This document shows, piece after piece, positions 1-5,450 of a DNA stretch of 5,450 nucleotides. A program made the translations under genes and the position numbers. The notes beneath the pieces are model-generated. The model saw nothing but the letters and a program-made list of their open reading frames with translations, searched no databases and was not told the origin of the DNA. The stretch is from assembly GCA_021792815.1 (NCBI GenBank), contig JAJYTX010000236.1:1-5450 (forward strand), given 5' to 3'. Each line of letters starts with the position of its first letter. The stretch's first letter is position 1. Source of the stretch: Pseudomonadota bacterium. Its GTDB lineage: Bacteria > Pseudomonadota > Gammaproteobacteria > Steroidobacterales > Steroidobacteraceae.

Positions 1-722
1 TCCTCGATCAGCTTCTGATGACGCCGCTGCACCGAGCAGTCCCGGTCGCCGAGGTGGACGCAATGGCCGTGTTGGTCGGCGAAGACCTGCACCTCGATAT
101 GACGCGGCTCGGGCAGGTAGCGCTCGAGCAGCAGCGCGCCGTCGCCGAAGCTGCTCTCGGCCTGACGCCGCGCCGACACGAGCGCATCCCGCAGCTCTTC
201 CCTGGACCGCACCACACGCATGCCCTTGCCGCCGCCGCCGGCAGCGGGCTTGACGATGAGCGGCAGACCGGCGGCGAGCGCCTGTGTCTCGAGATGCTCG
301 ATGTCCTGCCGCTCGCCTTCATAGCCCGGCAGCACCGGCACGCCGAGGGCACGCACCCGCGCCTTGGCGAGGCTCTTGACGCCCATCGCCTCGATGGCCT
401 CGGCCCCGGGACCGACGAAAATCAGGCCCGCATCGCGGCAGGCGCGCGCGAAGCGGGCGTTCTCCGAGAGGAACCCGTAGCCCGGATGAATCGCCTCGGC
501 TGCCGTGGCGCGCGCGGCGCTCAGGATGGCCTCGATATCGAGATAACTCCGAGCCGCTGCCGCCGGTCCGATGCGCACCGCTTCGTCGGCCTCGCGCACA
601 TGGCGTGCGAGTGAATCGGCATCGGAATACACCGCGATGGCATGGATGCCCATGCGGCGGGCGGTGCGCATGATGCGGCAGGCGATCTCGCCGCGGTTGG
701 CCACCAGGAGACGCTGGATCAT
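1..722 (-). CDS. liuD: 3-methylcrotonyl-CoA carboxylase alpha (biotin carboxylase) subunit, N-terminal part
   Basis: Partial gene: 240 complete codons are present and the 3' end lies beyond the left edge. The product would be the biotin-carboxylase subunit, which uses ATP and bicarbonate to carboxylate biotin for transfer by the beta subunit. Visible landmarks are the N-terminal [17 protein letters not shown] signature (1-17), [10 protein letters not shown] (79-88), the glycine-rich ATP-grasp loop [11 protein letters not shown] (158-168), [10 protein letters not shown] (207-216) and [11 protein letters not shown] (227-237). The rest of the ATP-grasp domain, the BT domain and the biotinylated lysine are off-window. 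The ATG at 722-720 lies 5 nt after the liuB stop, with no strong Shine-Dalgarno, so translation is probably coupled to liuB. The sequence itself shows only a biotin carboxylase of the acyl-CoA carboxylase type. The methylcrotonyl-CoA assignment rests on the adjacent liuB and ivd genes. Propionyl- or geranyl-CoA carboxylase alpha subunits would look similar over this stretch. Confidence 0.9.
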   Translation of the reverse strand, partial: MIQRLLVANRGEIACRIMRTARRMGIHAIAVYSDADSLARHVREADEAVRIGPAAAARSYLDIEAILSAARATAAEAIHPGYGFLSENARFARACRDAGLIFVGPGAEAIEAMGVKSLAKARVRALGVPVLPGYEGERQDIEHLETQALAAGLPLIVKPAAGGGGKGMRVVRSREELRDALVSARRQAESSFGDGALLLERYLPEPRHIEVQVFADQHGHCVHLGDRDCSVQRRHQKLIE

Positions 723-727
723 GGCGC

Positions 728-2332
728 TTACATCCGAAACAGGCCGAAACGGGTCTGTTCATCCGGTGCGTAGCGCACCGCGGCCAGACACAACCCGAGG
801 ATACGGCGCGTCTCGAGCGGATCGATCACCCCGTCGTCCCAGAGGCGGGCCGAGGCGTAGTACGGGTGGCCCTGGCGCTCGTACTGCTCCTGGATCGGCC
901 GCTTGAAGGCATCCTCCTCCTGCTGCGTCCACTGCCCACCGCCGGCCTCGATCTGGCTGCGCTTGACGGTGGCGAGCACGCTCGCCGCCTGCTCGCCACC
1001 CATGACGGAGATGCGCGCATTGGGCCACTGGAAGAGAAACCGCGGCGAATACGCCCGGCCGCACATGGCGTAATTGCCCGCGCCGTAGCTGCCGCCGATG
1101 ATCAGCGTGATCTTCGGCAGCCGCGCACTCGCCACCGCCGTCACCAGTTTCGCGCCATCGCGGGCGATGCCGCCAGCCTCGGCCTTGCGACCCACCATGA
1201 ACCCGGTGACATTCTGCAGAAACAGCAGCGGGATGCGCTCGTTCGCACACAGCTCGATGAAGTGCGCGCCCTTGAGCGCGCTTTCCGAGAACAGGATGCC
1301 GTTGTTGGCGAGAATGCCCACCGGGTAGCCACACAGGTGCGCGAAACCGCACACGAGCGTCGTGCCGTAGAGTTGCTTGAACTCCTCCAGCTGTGAGCCG
1401 TCGACGAGACGCGCGATCACCTCGCGGACATCGTACGGCTTGCGCACACTGGCGGGAACCGCTCCGTAGAGCTCCCGCGGGTCGTAGTGCGGCTCGCGCG
1501 CAGCGAGCGGCGGCTCGACGCTCGCTGCGGGCCGCAGCCGGGCGACGATGCGCCGCGCAATGGCGAGCGCGTGCGTGTCGTTCTCGGCATAGTGATCACA
1601 GACGCCGGACTCGCGGCAGTGCACGTCGGCGCCGCCGAGAGACTCCGCGTCGATATCCTCTCCGGTGGCCGCCTTCACCAGAGGCGGGCCACCGAGAAAC
1701 ACCCGGCCCTGGTTGCGCACGATGACGTTCTCGTCCGCCATCGCCGGCACATAGGCGCCACCGGCCGTGCACGAGCCGTGCACCACCGCGATCTGCGCCA
1801 CCCCGAGCGCCGAGAGCGTCGCCTGGTTGTAGAAAATGCGGCCGAAATGATCCCGGTCGGGGAACACCTCGTCCTGTGCCGGCAGGAATGCGCCGCCGCT
1901 TTCCACCAGGTACACGCACGGCAGGCGGTTCTCGCGCGCGATTTCCTGGGCACGCAGGTGCTTCTTCACCGTGATGGGGTAATACGTGCCGCCTTTGACG
2001 GTGGCATCGTTGGCGACGATGAGACATTCCCGGCCGCTCACCCGGCCGATGCCGGTTACGATGCCGCCGCAGGCCACCCCCCCGCCATGCAGACCGTGGC
2101 CGGCGAGCTGCGAGAACTCGAGGAACGGACTGCCGGTATCGAGCAGGACGCGGATGCGCTCGCGGGCCGTGAGCTTGCCCGCGGCCCGATGCCGGTTGAC
2201 CGCCGCCGCCGGCCCGCCTTGCGCGGCCCGCTCGACCGTGAGCTTCAGGTCATCCACCAGGGCGCGCATGGCGCGCTCATTGTCCAGGAATTCCTGTGAA
2301 CGGGGATCGAGCCGGGTGGCGATGCGCAGCAT
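728..2332 (-). CDS. liuB: 3-methylcrotonyl-CoA carboxylase beta (carboxyltransferase) subunit
   Basis: This subunit moves the carboxyl group from biotin to 3-methylcrotonyl-CoA, giving 3-methylglutaconyl-CoA in leucine degradation in the cytoplasm. Length is 534 aa, about that of Pseudomonas LiuB. The N-terminal crotonase-fold half carries GKLTARERI (52-60), [12 protein letters not shown] (67-78), [17 protein letters not shown] (108-124), FPDRDHFGR (157-165) and the oxyanion-hole loop [14 protein letters not shown] (188-201). The C-terminal half carries NNGILFSE (343-350) and [16 protein letters not shown] (413-428). It ends in LFRM, as is usual for MCC beta. These blocks match human MCCC2 closely as I recall it, and more closely than propionyl-CoA carboxylase beta. 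Geranyl-CoA carboxylase (AtuC) is the main alternative; the neighbouring ivd argues for leucine. The frame stays open upstream to an ATG at 2383, but the start at 2332 gives the [13 protein letters not shown]-terminus typical of the family and leaves the divergent promoter region non-coding. A GGTG at 2344-2341 is a modest ribosome site. Confidence 0.93.
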   Translation of the reverse strand: MLRIATRLDPRSQEFLDNERAMRALVDDLKLTVERAAQGGPAAAVNRHRAAGKLTARERIRVLLDTGSPFLEFSQLAGHGLHGGGVACGGIVTGIGRVSGRECLIVANDATVKGGTYYPITVKKHLRAQEIARENRLPCVYLVESGGAFLPAQDEVFPDRDHFGRIFYNQATLSALGVAQIAVVHGSCTAGGAYVPAMADENVIVRNQGRVFLGGPPLVKAATGEDIDAESLGGADVHCRESGVCDHYAENDTHALAIARRIVARLRPAASVEPPLAAREPHYDPRELYGAVPASVRKPYDVREVIARLVDGSQLEEFKQLYGTTLVCGFAHLCGYPVGILANNGILFSESALKGAHFIELCANERIPLLFLQNVTGFMVGRKAEAGGIARDGAKLVTAVASARLPKITLIIGGSYGAGNYAMCGRAYSPRFLFQWPNARISVMGGEQAASVLATVKRSQIEAGGGQWTQQEEDAFKRPIQEQYERQGHPYYASARLWDDGVIDPLETRRILGLCLAAVRYAPDEQTRFGLFRM

Positions 2333-2351
2333 GGGCTTGTCACCATGAGCA

Positions 2352-2366
2352 GATTGTCGGACAATC
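2352..2366. promoter_or_regulatory. Candidate operator: perfect 15-bp palindrome between liuB and ivd
   Basis: GATTGTC-G-GACAATC is a perfect palindrome with 7-bp arms and a single central base. Short palindromes with TTGT...ACAA-like arms are typical of the FadR/FCD branch of GntR regulators, and such a gene lies just beyond ivd. The site overlaps the predicted liuB -10 (2364-2369) and abuts the predicted ivd -10 (2368-2373), so bound protein could block both promoters. A further partial copy, ACAATC, lies at 2369-2374. The palindrome is observed. The identity of the binding protein is inferred. Confidence 0.65.
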
Positions 2367-2367
2367 A

Positions 2368-2373
2368 TACAAT
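2368..2373 (+). promoter_or_regulatory. Predicted -10 element of the ivd-gntR promoter
   Basis: TACAAT matches the sigma-70 -10 consensus at 5 of 6 positions. The hexamer 17 nt upstream (2345-2350, ATGAGC) is a poor -35, so the promoter may be weak or need an activator. Transcription would start near 2380, leaving a leader of about 18 nt. The palindrome at 2352-2366 fills the -35/-10 spacer. The -10 also overlaps the liuB -10 on the other strand, so the two promoters probably compete. Confidence 0.45.
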
Positions 2374-2384
2374 CCCATCCCAAT

Positions 2385-2390
2385 GGAAGA
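2385..2390 (+). promoter_or_regulatory. Ribosome-binding site for ivd
   Basis: GGAAGA lies 7 nt before the ATG at 2398 and supports that start. The in-frame ATG at 2383, which would add five residues (MEDKL), has only CCCATCCCA upstream. The farther in-frame start near 2296 lies inside liuB. Confidence 0.5.
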
Positions 2391-2397
2391 CAAGCTC

Positions 2398-3570
2398 ATG
2401 TCCGCCCGTGATTCGCTCGATAGCGGCTTTGGCCTCGATGAGGCCGCCGAGGAGATCCGCCGGCAGGTGCGGCGCTTTGCCGCCGAGCGCATCGCGCCGC
2501 TGGCCGCCGACATCGACCGCAGCAACGAGTTTCCGCGCCGGCTGTGGCCTGAGCTCGGGGAGCTCGGGCTGCTCGGCATTACCGTGCCGGAACGTTGGGG
2601 CGGCGCCGGCCTGGGCTACCTGGCGCACGTCCTCGCCATGGAAGAGATCTCGCGTGCCTCGGGCGCCGTCGGCCTGTCGTATGGAGCGCATTCCAACCTG
2701 TGCGTCAACCAGCTGCGTCTCAATGGCAACGACGAGCAGCGCGCACGCTATCTGCCGCGGCTCGTCAGCGGCGAGCACGTCGGCGCGCTCGCCATGTCCG
2801 AGCCTCAGGCCGGCTCCGACGTGACTTCGATGCAGCTGAGAGCCGAGAAGCACGCCGACCATTACGTCCTCAACGGCCGCAAGATGTGGATCACCAACGG
2901 TCCGGATGCCGATGTCCTGGTGGTCTACGCCAAGACCGAGCCCGCCGCGGGCCCGCGCGGCATCACCGCCCTCATCGTCGAGCGGGGCTTCCCCGGCTTC
3001 TCGAGCGCGCCGAAGCTCGACAAGCTCGGGATGCGCGGCTCGGGCACCTGCGAGCTGCTCTTCGAGGACTGCCGCGTGCCGCAGGCCAATCGTCTCGGGC
3101 CCGAGAATGGCGGCGTGCGCGTGCTGATGAGCGGCCTTGACTTCGAACGGGTGGTGCTCGCGGCCGGGCCTTTGGGTCTGATGGCCGCGGCACTCGAGCT
3201 GACCCTGCCCTACGTGCGTGAACGCAAGCAGTTTGGACAGCCCATCGGGTCGTTCGAACTGATGCAGGGCAAGATCGCCGACATGTACACCGTGCTCAGC
3301 GCTTCGCGCGCCTTCGTCTATGCCGTGGCGCGCGCCTGCGATACGGGGCAGGTGCGTCGGCGCGATGCCGCCGCCTGCATTCTGTTTGCGGCGGAAAACG
3401 CCACGCGGGTGACCCTCGAGGCCATCCAGGCGCTCGGCGGCAACGGCTACGTGAATGATTACCCGGCGGGCCGGCTGCTGCGCGATGCGAAACTCTATGA
3501 GATCGGTGCCGGCACGCAGGAGATCCGCCGCATGCTGATCGGCCGGGAACTTTTCGAGGACGCCGCGTGA
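2398..3570 (+). CDS. liuA: Isovaleryl-CoA dehydrogenase
   Basis: This FAD-dependent acyl-CoA dehydrogenase converts isovaleryl-CoA to 3-methylcrotonyl-CoA and passes electrons to electron-transfer flavoprotein. At 390 aa it has the family's normal length. Long blocks match human IVD as I recall it: [20 protein letters not shown] (71-90), [14 protein letters not shown] (92-105), the acyl-CoA dehydrogenase signature [13 protein letters not shown] (129-141), [17 protein letters not shown] (164-180), [20 protein letters not shown] (206-225) and the second signature region [20 protein letters not shown] (344-363). The catalytic base is Glu250 in [16 protein letters not shown], the helix-G position used by IVD. 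The position used by medium-chain enzymes is Ala371 in YEIGAGT, as expected for IVD and unlike MCAD. This pair of features separates it from generic acyl-CoA dehydrogenases. It is divergent from liuB and is followed 73 nt later by the gntR gene, probably on the same transcript. In Pseudomonas, by contrast, liuA and liuB lie in one co-directional operon. Confidence 0.95.
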   Translation: MSARDSLDSGFGLDEAAEEIRRQVRRFAAERIAPLAADIDRSNEFPRRLWPELGELGLLGITVPERWGGAGLGYLAHVLAMEEISRASGAVGLSYGAHSNLCVNQLRLNGNDEQRARYLPRLVSGEHVGALAMSEPQAGSDVTSMQLRAEKHADHYVLNGRKMWITNGPDADVLVVYAKTEPAAGPRGITALIVERGFPGFSSAPKLDKLGMRGSGTCELLFEDCRVPQANRLGPENGGVRVLMSGLDFERVVLAAGPLGLMAAALELTLPYVRERKQFGQPIGSFELMQGKIADMYTVLSASRAFVYAVARACDTGQVRRRDAAACILFAAENATRVTLEAIQALGGNGYVNDYPAGRLLRDAKLYEIGAGTQEIRRMLIGRELFEDAA

Positions 3571-3632
3571 GCCGACCTTCGGGCCCGAGTGTCCTCACCG
3601 TCCTGCCCGTCATGGCGGCGCGTAACCCGCTC

Positions 3633-3638
3633 GGGTGA
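3633..3638 (+). promoter_or_regulatory. Ribosome-binding site for the GntR-family regulator
   Basis: GGGTGA ends 5 nt before the ATG at 3644 and favours that start over the in-frame GTG at 3635, which lies inside this motif. A TAA at 3623-3625 closes the frame upstream. The 73-nt gap from ivd (3571-3643) shows no convincing terminator or promoter, which fits co-transcription with ivd. Confidence 0.5.
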
Positions 3639-3643
3639 TCCGG

Positions 3644-4372
3644 ATGAGCGTCGAGTTCGAGCAGATCCCGCTGACGCCGGCCTACCGCAAGGTCGCGGCG
3701 GCCATCAGCGAGCGCATCGTGAGCCGCAGCCTGCGCGAAGGCGAGCGGTTGCCGCCCGAGACCGAGCTCGCCCGTCAGCTCGGGGTCAACCGCTCGACGG
3801 TGCGCGAGGCGCTGCGTGAGCTCGAAAGCGCCGGCCTGCTCGAGCGCCGCCCGGGCTCGAAACTGATGACGGTCAGCCGGCCCCGGCATCGGGAGGTGGC
3901 CCGTGACGTCAGCCGCGCGCTGGCGCTGCACGATGTGACGTTCTTCGAGGTATGGGAAGCGCTGACTCACTACGAGCCGCCGATCGCGCAGATCGCGGCC
4001 CGGGAGCGCACCCGGGCGGACCTCGAGCGGCTCACCGCCGCCCGGGACAGCTTCGATGCGCACAACAGCAACACCGAGAAGGCGGTGAATCACACGGCGG
4101 AGTTCTTCCGGGCCCTGGGCGGGGCCACCCACAACCAGGTCTTCGCCCTGGTGCAGGAGCCGCTCATCAACCTGCTCGAGCCCTCGCTCCGTGACATGAT
4201 CGACCAGGTGCCCCAGGCCCGCTCACGCATCGCAACCGCCCAGCGGCGCATCCTCGAGGCGGTCGGCAGGGAAGATGCGGAGGCGGCCCGCACCTGGATG
4301 GCGCGCCACATCCGCGATTTCAGGCGGGGTTACGAGCTCGCCGGCATCGAGCTCGGGCATCGCATTGCCTAG
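3644..4372 (+). CDS. GntR-family transcriptional regulator, FadR/FCD type
   Basis: Cytoplasmic DNA-binding regulator of 242 aa, the usual size for the FadR subfamily. An N-terminal GntR winged helix-turn-helix spans about residues 14-78: a YRKVAAAISERIV helix, the hallmark GERLPPETELARQLGVNRST (33-52), then VREALRELESAGLLERRPG with the wing. A helical FCD-type effector domain follows (about 95-235), including RRILEAVGREDAEAARTWMARHI (201-223). In typical FCD domains an Asp and three His bind metal. By my hand alignment these are Thr151, Phe155, Gln200 and His222 here, so three of four seem lost, and the effector may bind without metal, as acyl-CoA does in FadR. The gene follows ivd and is near a palindrome of GntR style at 2352-2366, so I infer that it controls ivd and liuBD, possibly sensing a CoA ester of the pathway. 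LiuR (MerR) and LiuQ (TetR) are the usual liu regulators and are unrelated. Its 3' end overlaps the convergent dehydrogenase gene. Confidence 0.88.
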   Translation: MSVEFEQIPLTPAYRKVAAAISERIVSRSLREGERLPPETELARQLGVNRSTVREALRELESAGLLERRPGSKLMTVSRPRHREVARDVSRALALHDVTFFEVWEALTHYEPPIAQIAARERTRADLERLTAARDSFDAHNSNTEKAVNHTAEFFRALGGATHNQVFALVQEPLINLLEPSLRDMIDQVPQARSRIATAQRRILEAVGREDAEAARTWMARHIRDFRRGYELAGIELGHRIA

Positions 4373-5220
4373 ACGAACAGATCCGTCAGCAGCTCCTCGT
4401 CGCGCACCGCAGGATCACGGTAGGCCGAGAAATCACTGACACCCTCGTCCCTGAGCACCTGCTCGTCGATGCAGAAATTGCCCGAGAAGCCGCGGCTGTC
4501 GCGCCTGAGGATGGCATATGCGGCGTCCGCAACGATCTGCGGCGAGCGTACGCGGCGCAGCGCCTCGGCCGGCGCGCCCTGCATGGCGACCCGCAGCGCC
4601 GCCGTGCCGATGACGGTCCGCGGCCACAGAGCGTTGACGGCGATCCCCTGGGGACGCAACTCCCCGGCCAGACCGAGCACGCACAGGCTCATGCCGAATT
4701 TGGCCAGCGAGTACGGCAGGTGCGGCGCGAACCAGCGCTGCTCGAGCTTCAGAGGCGGCGCGAGCACCAGGATATGCGGATTGGCGGCGCGCGCCAGATA
4801 CGGCAGGCACAGCTTCGAGCACAGCAGCGTGCCCCGCGTGTTGATGCCGTGCATCAGATCGAAGCGACGCATATCGGTCGCAGCGGTCGGCGTCAGGCTG
4901 ATCGCGCTGGCGTTATTCACCAGAATGTCGATGCCGCCGAAGGTCTGCGCGGTGCGTTCGATCGCGCTTCTGACCTGCTCGTCGTCACGGACATCCATCG
5001 CGAGCGGCAGCGCGTTGCCGCCGGCCGCCTCGATCTCGGCAGCGGCGGTGTGAATGGTTCCGGGCAGCTTCGGATGAGGCTCGGTGGTCTTGGCGGCCAC
5101 GGCGACATTGGCCCCGTCGCGCGCCGCCCGCACCGCGATCGCAAGACCGATGCCGCGGCTCGCACCCGTGATGAACAGCGTGCGGCCCCGCAGGCCGCCC
5201 GCAGTGTCCTGCTCACCCAT
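4369..5220 (-). CDS. Short-chain dehydrogenase/reductase, HSDL2-like
   Basis: Probable NAD(P)-dependent oxidoreductase of 283 aa, substrate unknown. The Rossmann cofactor motif TGASRGIG is at 18-25 and AAKTTEPHPKLPGTIHTAA (42-60) follows. NNAS is at 102-105, Asn127 is in INTRG, and the YxxxK pair is Tyr170/Lys174 in YSLAK. NALWPRT (196-202), FSGNFCIDEQVLRDEGV (245-261) and the overall order match human HSDL2 (hydroxysteroid dehydrogenase-like 2) closely as I recall it, but the C-terminal SCP2 sterol-carrier domain is absent. Where HSDL2 has ISPP, this protein has Leu153-Ala154-Pro-Pro, so the serine near the usual catalytic serine position is Ala. A strong AGGAGG lies 4 nt before the ATG. The gene ends by overlapping the regulator gene by 4 nt. 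HSDL2-type proteins are linked to fatty-acid metabolism, but nothing here proves a role in leucine breakdown. It could instead act on another acyl-CoA or terpenoid intermediate. Confidence 0.9.
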   Translation of the reverse strand: MGEQDTAGGLRGRTLFITGASRGIGLAIAVRAARDGANVAVAAKTTEPHPKLPGTIHTAAAEIEAAGGNALPLAMDVRDDEQVRSAIERTAQTFGGIDILVNNASAISLTPTAATDMRRFDLMHGINTRGTLLCSKLCLPYLARAANPHILVLAPPLKLEQRWFAPHLPYSLAKFGMSLCVLGLAGELRPQGIAVNALWPRTVIGTAALRVAMQGAPAEALRRVRSPQIVADAAYAILRRDSRGFSGNFCIDEQVLRDEGVSDFSAYRDPAVRDEELLTDLFV

Positions 5221-5224
5221 GAAT

Positions 5225-5230
5225 CCTCCT
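5225..5230 (-). promoter_or_regulatory. Strong ribosome-binding site for the HSDL2-like dehydrogenase
   Basis: On the minus strand AGGAGG stands 4 nt before the ATG at 5220. It is the closest match to the Shine-Dalgarno consensus in the window and fixes the start. Translation of this gene is probably more efficient than that of its neighbours. Confidence 0.75.
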
Positions 5231-5270
5231 GCCGGTCGAGCCGCGCGGGCGCGGCGGTGCGTTCATGATA

Positions 5271-5295
5271 GCAGCCGCTGCGCCCCGGCGGCTGC
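5271..5295. repeat. Hairpin-forming inverted repeat in the dehydrogenase upstream region
   Basis: GCAGCCGC (5271-5278) and GCGGCTGC (5288-5295) are perfect 8-bp arms around a 9-nt loop. No T-run follows on either strand, so it is not a clear intrinsic terminator. If the dehydrogenase is transcribed from the promoter proposed at 5321-5349, this hairpin lies in its leader about 50 nt before the start codon. Confidence 0.4.
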
Positions 5296-5309
5296 GCGGC
5301 CTGTGCAGA

Positions 5310-5338
5310 CATGCCGCGCAATTATGAGGGCATGCCGC
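5310..5338. repeat. Direct repeat CATGCCGC with 21-bp period
   Basis: CATGCCGC occurs at 5310-5317 and again at 5331-5338, on the same face of the helix (two turns apart), flanking the AT-rich patch AATTATGA. The spacing is typical of activator-type binding sites, but an 8-mer pair in GC-rich DNA can be chance. Confidence 0.3.
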
Positions 5339-5349
5339 CAAAGCGTCAC
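5321..5349 (-). promoter_or_regulatory. Possible promoter for the HSDL2-like dehydrogenase
   Basis: On the minus strand GTGACG (5349-5344, 4 of 6 matches to the -35) is followed after 17 nt by CATAAT (5326-5321, 5 of 6 to the -10). The start would be near 5313, giving a leader of about 90 nt that contains the hairpin at 5271-5295. A second -10-like TATCAT at 5270-5265 lacks a matching -35. Confidence 0.35.
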
Positions 5350-5420
5350 GGCGCCGGACACGCCCCGGTAGAATGCGCGCCCTGGCAAACGGTGATTCCG
5401 GGAGAGCCTTTTGGCGGCAT
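5332..5420. repeat. 11-bp inverted repeat whose right arm covers the fpr start codon
   Basis: ATGCCGCCAAA (5332-5342) is exactly complementary in reverse to TTTGGCGGCAT (5410-5420), with 67 nt between. A transcript carrying both arms could pair them and cover the TTG start at 5411. However, the -10 at 5369-5374 would start transcription after the left arm, so pairing would occur only on longer transcripts. The repeat is seen; a function is speculative. Confidence 0.35.
5369..5374 (+). promoter_or_regulatory. Predicted -10 element for fpr
   Basis: TAGAAT matches the sigma-70 -10 consensus at 5 of 6 positions and is followed by GCGCGCC. No good -35 stands 16-18 nt upstream. Transcription would start near 5381, leaving a leader of about 30 nt. 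It is arranged back to back with the proposed dehydrogenase promoter. Confidence 0.4.
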
Positions 5421-5450
5421 TCGGCAGCGAGCGTGTCCTCTCCGTGCAGC
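5411..5450 (+). CDS. fpr: Probable ferredoxin-NADP reductase, N-terminal fragment
   Basis: Thirteen complete codons before the right edge read (M)AAFGSERVLSVQ. The ERVLSV stretch right after a short N-terminus matches the start of Pseudomonas and Azotobacter Fpr proteins (ERVLSVHHWNDTLFSF, as I recall). These are FAD enzymes that exchange electrons between NADPH and ferredoxin or flavodoxin. The start is TTG: a TGA at 5393-5395 closes the frame upstream, and no ATG or GTG start lies in frame between that stop and the TTG. GGGAG at 5400-5404 stands 6 nt before the TTG as a ribosome site. The fragment is too short to show any FAD or NADP motif, so the name rests on this short match. It has no evident link with the leucine genes. 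Confidence 0.5.
   Translation, partial: MAAFGSERVLSVQ

Larger units (their letters stand above)
2364..2393 (-). promoter_or_regulatory. Predicted sigma-70 promoter for liuB-liuD
   Basis: On the minus strand, TTGTCT (2393-2388, 4 of 6 matches to the -35 consensus) is followed after 18 nt by TATGAT (2369-2364, 5 of 6 matches to the -10). Transcription would begin near 2357, giving a leader of about 25 nt before the ATG at 2332. The -10 overlaps the palindrome at 2352-2366, as expected for a repressed promoter. This is a by-eye prediction. Confidence 0.45.
2330..2400. repeat. Outer 12-bp inverted repeat spanning the liuB-ivd gap
   Basis: CATGGGCTTGTC at 2330-2341 and GACAAGCTCATG at 2389-2400 are inverted copies with one mismatch, so both divergent start codons are preceded by GACAAGCyC. 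Each arm contains the GACAA/TTGTC half-site that also makes up the central palindrome at 2352-2366. The repeat is seen directly. Its role as accessory operator half-sites is inference. Confidence 0.6.

Noticed and set aside
225..250. GCC-rich run resembling a trinucleotide repeat
   Set aside because: It encodes the glycine/alanine-rich ATP-grasp loop of the biotin carboxylase, so the base pattern follows from the protein.
18..614. Open plus-strand frame of 198 codons opposite liuD
   Set aside because: It lies antisense to the highly conserved biotin-carboxylase N-terminus and shows no domain.
1487..2299. Open plus-strand frame of 270 codons opposite liuB
   Set aside because: It is antisense to conserved carboxyltransferase coding sequence, has no recognisable family motifs, and is Arg/Ala/His-rich as expected for a shadow frame in GC-rich DNA.
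2333..2383. 17-residue N-terminal extension of LiuB from the ATG at 2383
   Set aside because: The extension would cover the palindrome and both predicted promoters and is not typical of the family, whereas the ATG at 2332 gives the standard N-terminus and length.
2296..2397. Longer N-terminus for IVD starting near 2296
   Set aside because: It would overlap the 5' end of liuB and its promoter region, and the added sequence resembles no IVD N-terminus; the start at 2398 has a ribosome site and gives the normal length.
3584..3635. CCCGAG / CTCGGG inverted pair between ivd and gntR as a terminator
   Set aside because: The arms are only 6 bp with about 40 nt between, and no T-run follows, so it is not a credible terminator.
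3296..4132. Open minus-strand frame of 278 codons across the ivd 3' end and gntR
   Set aside because: It overlaps two well-supported genes, including the conserved GntR HTH, and its translation is a low-complexity Arg/Pro/Gly-rich shadow.

Overview
The window is high-GC (about two thirds G+C by eye), densely coded proteobacterial chromosome, probably from a gamma- or betaproteobacterium. The protein families and their close match to Pseudomonas-type enzymes support this, but no marker fixes the genus. There is no mobile element, CRISPR array, tRNA or rRNA.

Layout. Positions 1-2332 (minus strand) hold two carboxylase genes read leftward: the beta subunit of 3-methylcrotonyl-CoA carboxylase (liuB, complete, 534 aa) and, 5 nt downstream, the start of the biotin-carboxylase alpha subunit (liuD, which runs off the left edge). 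A 65-bp divergent control region (2333-2397) separates liuB from isovaleryl-CoA dehydrogenase (liuA/ivd, 2398-3570, plus strand). A GntR/FCD-family regulator follows ivd on the same strand (3644-4372). It meets, tail to tail and sharing a CTAG, a minus-strand short-chain dehydrogenase of the HSDL2 type (4369-5220). A second divergent intergenic region (5221-5410) precedes the first 13 codons of a probable ferredoxin-NADP reductase (fpr), which appears to start with TTG and runs off the right edge.

How they work together. IVD oxidises isovaleryl-CoA (from leucine) to 3-methylcrotonyl-CoA, and LiuB+LiuD carboxylate that product to 3-methylglutaconyl-CoA. These are two consecutive steps of leucine/isovalerate degradation. 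liuC (methylglutaconyl-CoA hydratase) and liuE (HMG-CoA lyase) are not in the window and may lie beyond the left edge.

The most interesting point is regulatory. In the best-known systems liu genes are controlled by LiuR (MerR family) or LiuQ (TetR family). Here the linked regulator is GntR/FCD. The liuB-ivd gap holds a perfect 15-bp palindrome (7-bp arms, 1-bp centre) overlapping both predicted divergent promoters, plus a mirrored outer pair of the same GACAA half-site next to both start codons. This looks like an operator array for that regulator, but the link is inference from position and motif shape. The regulator's FCD domain also seems to have lost most of the usual metal ligands.
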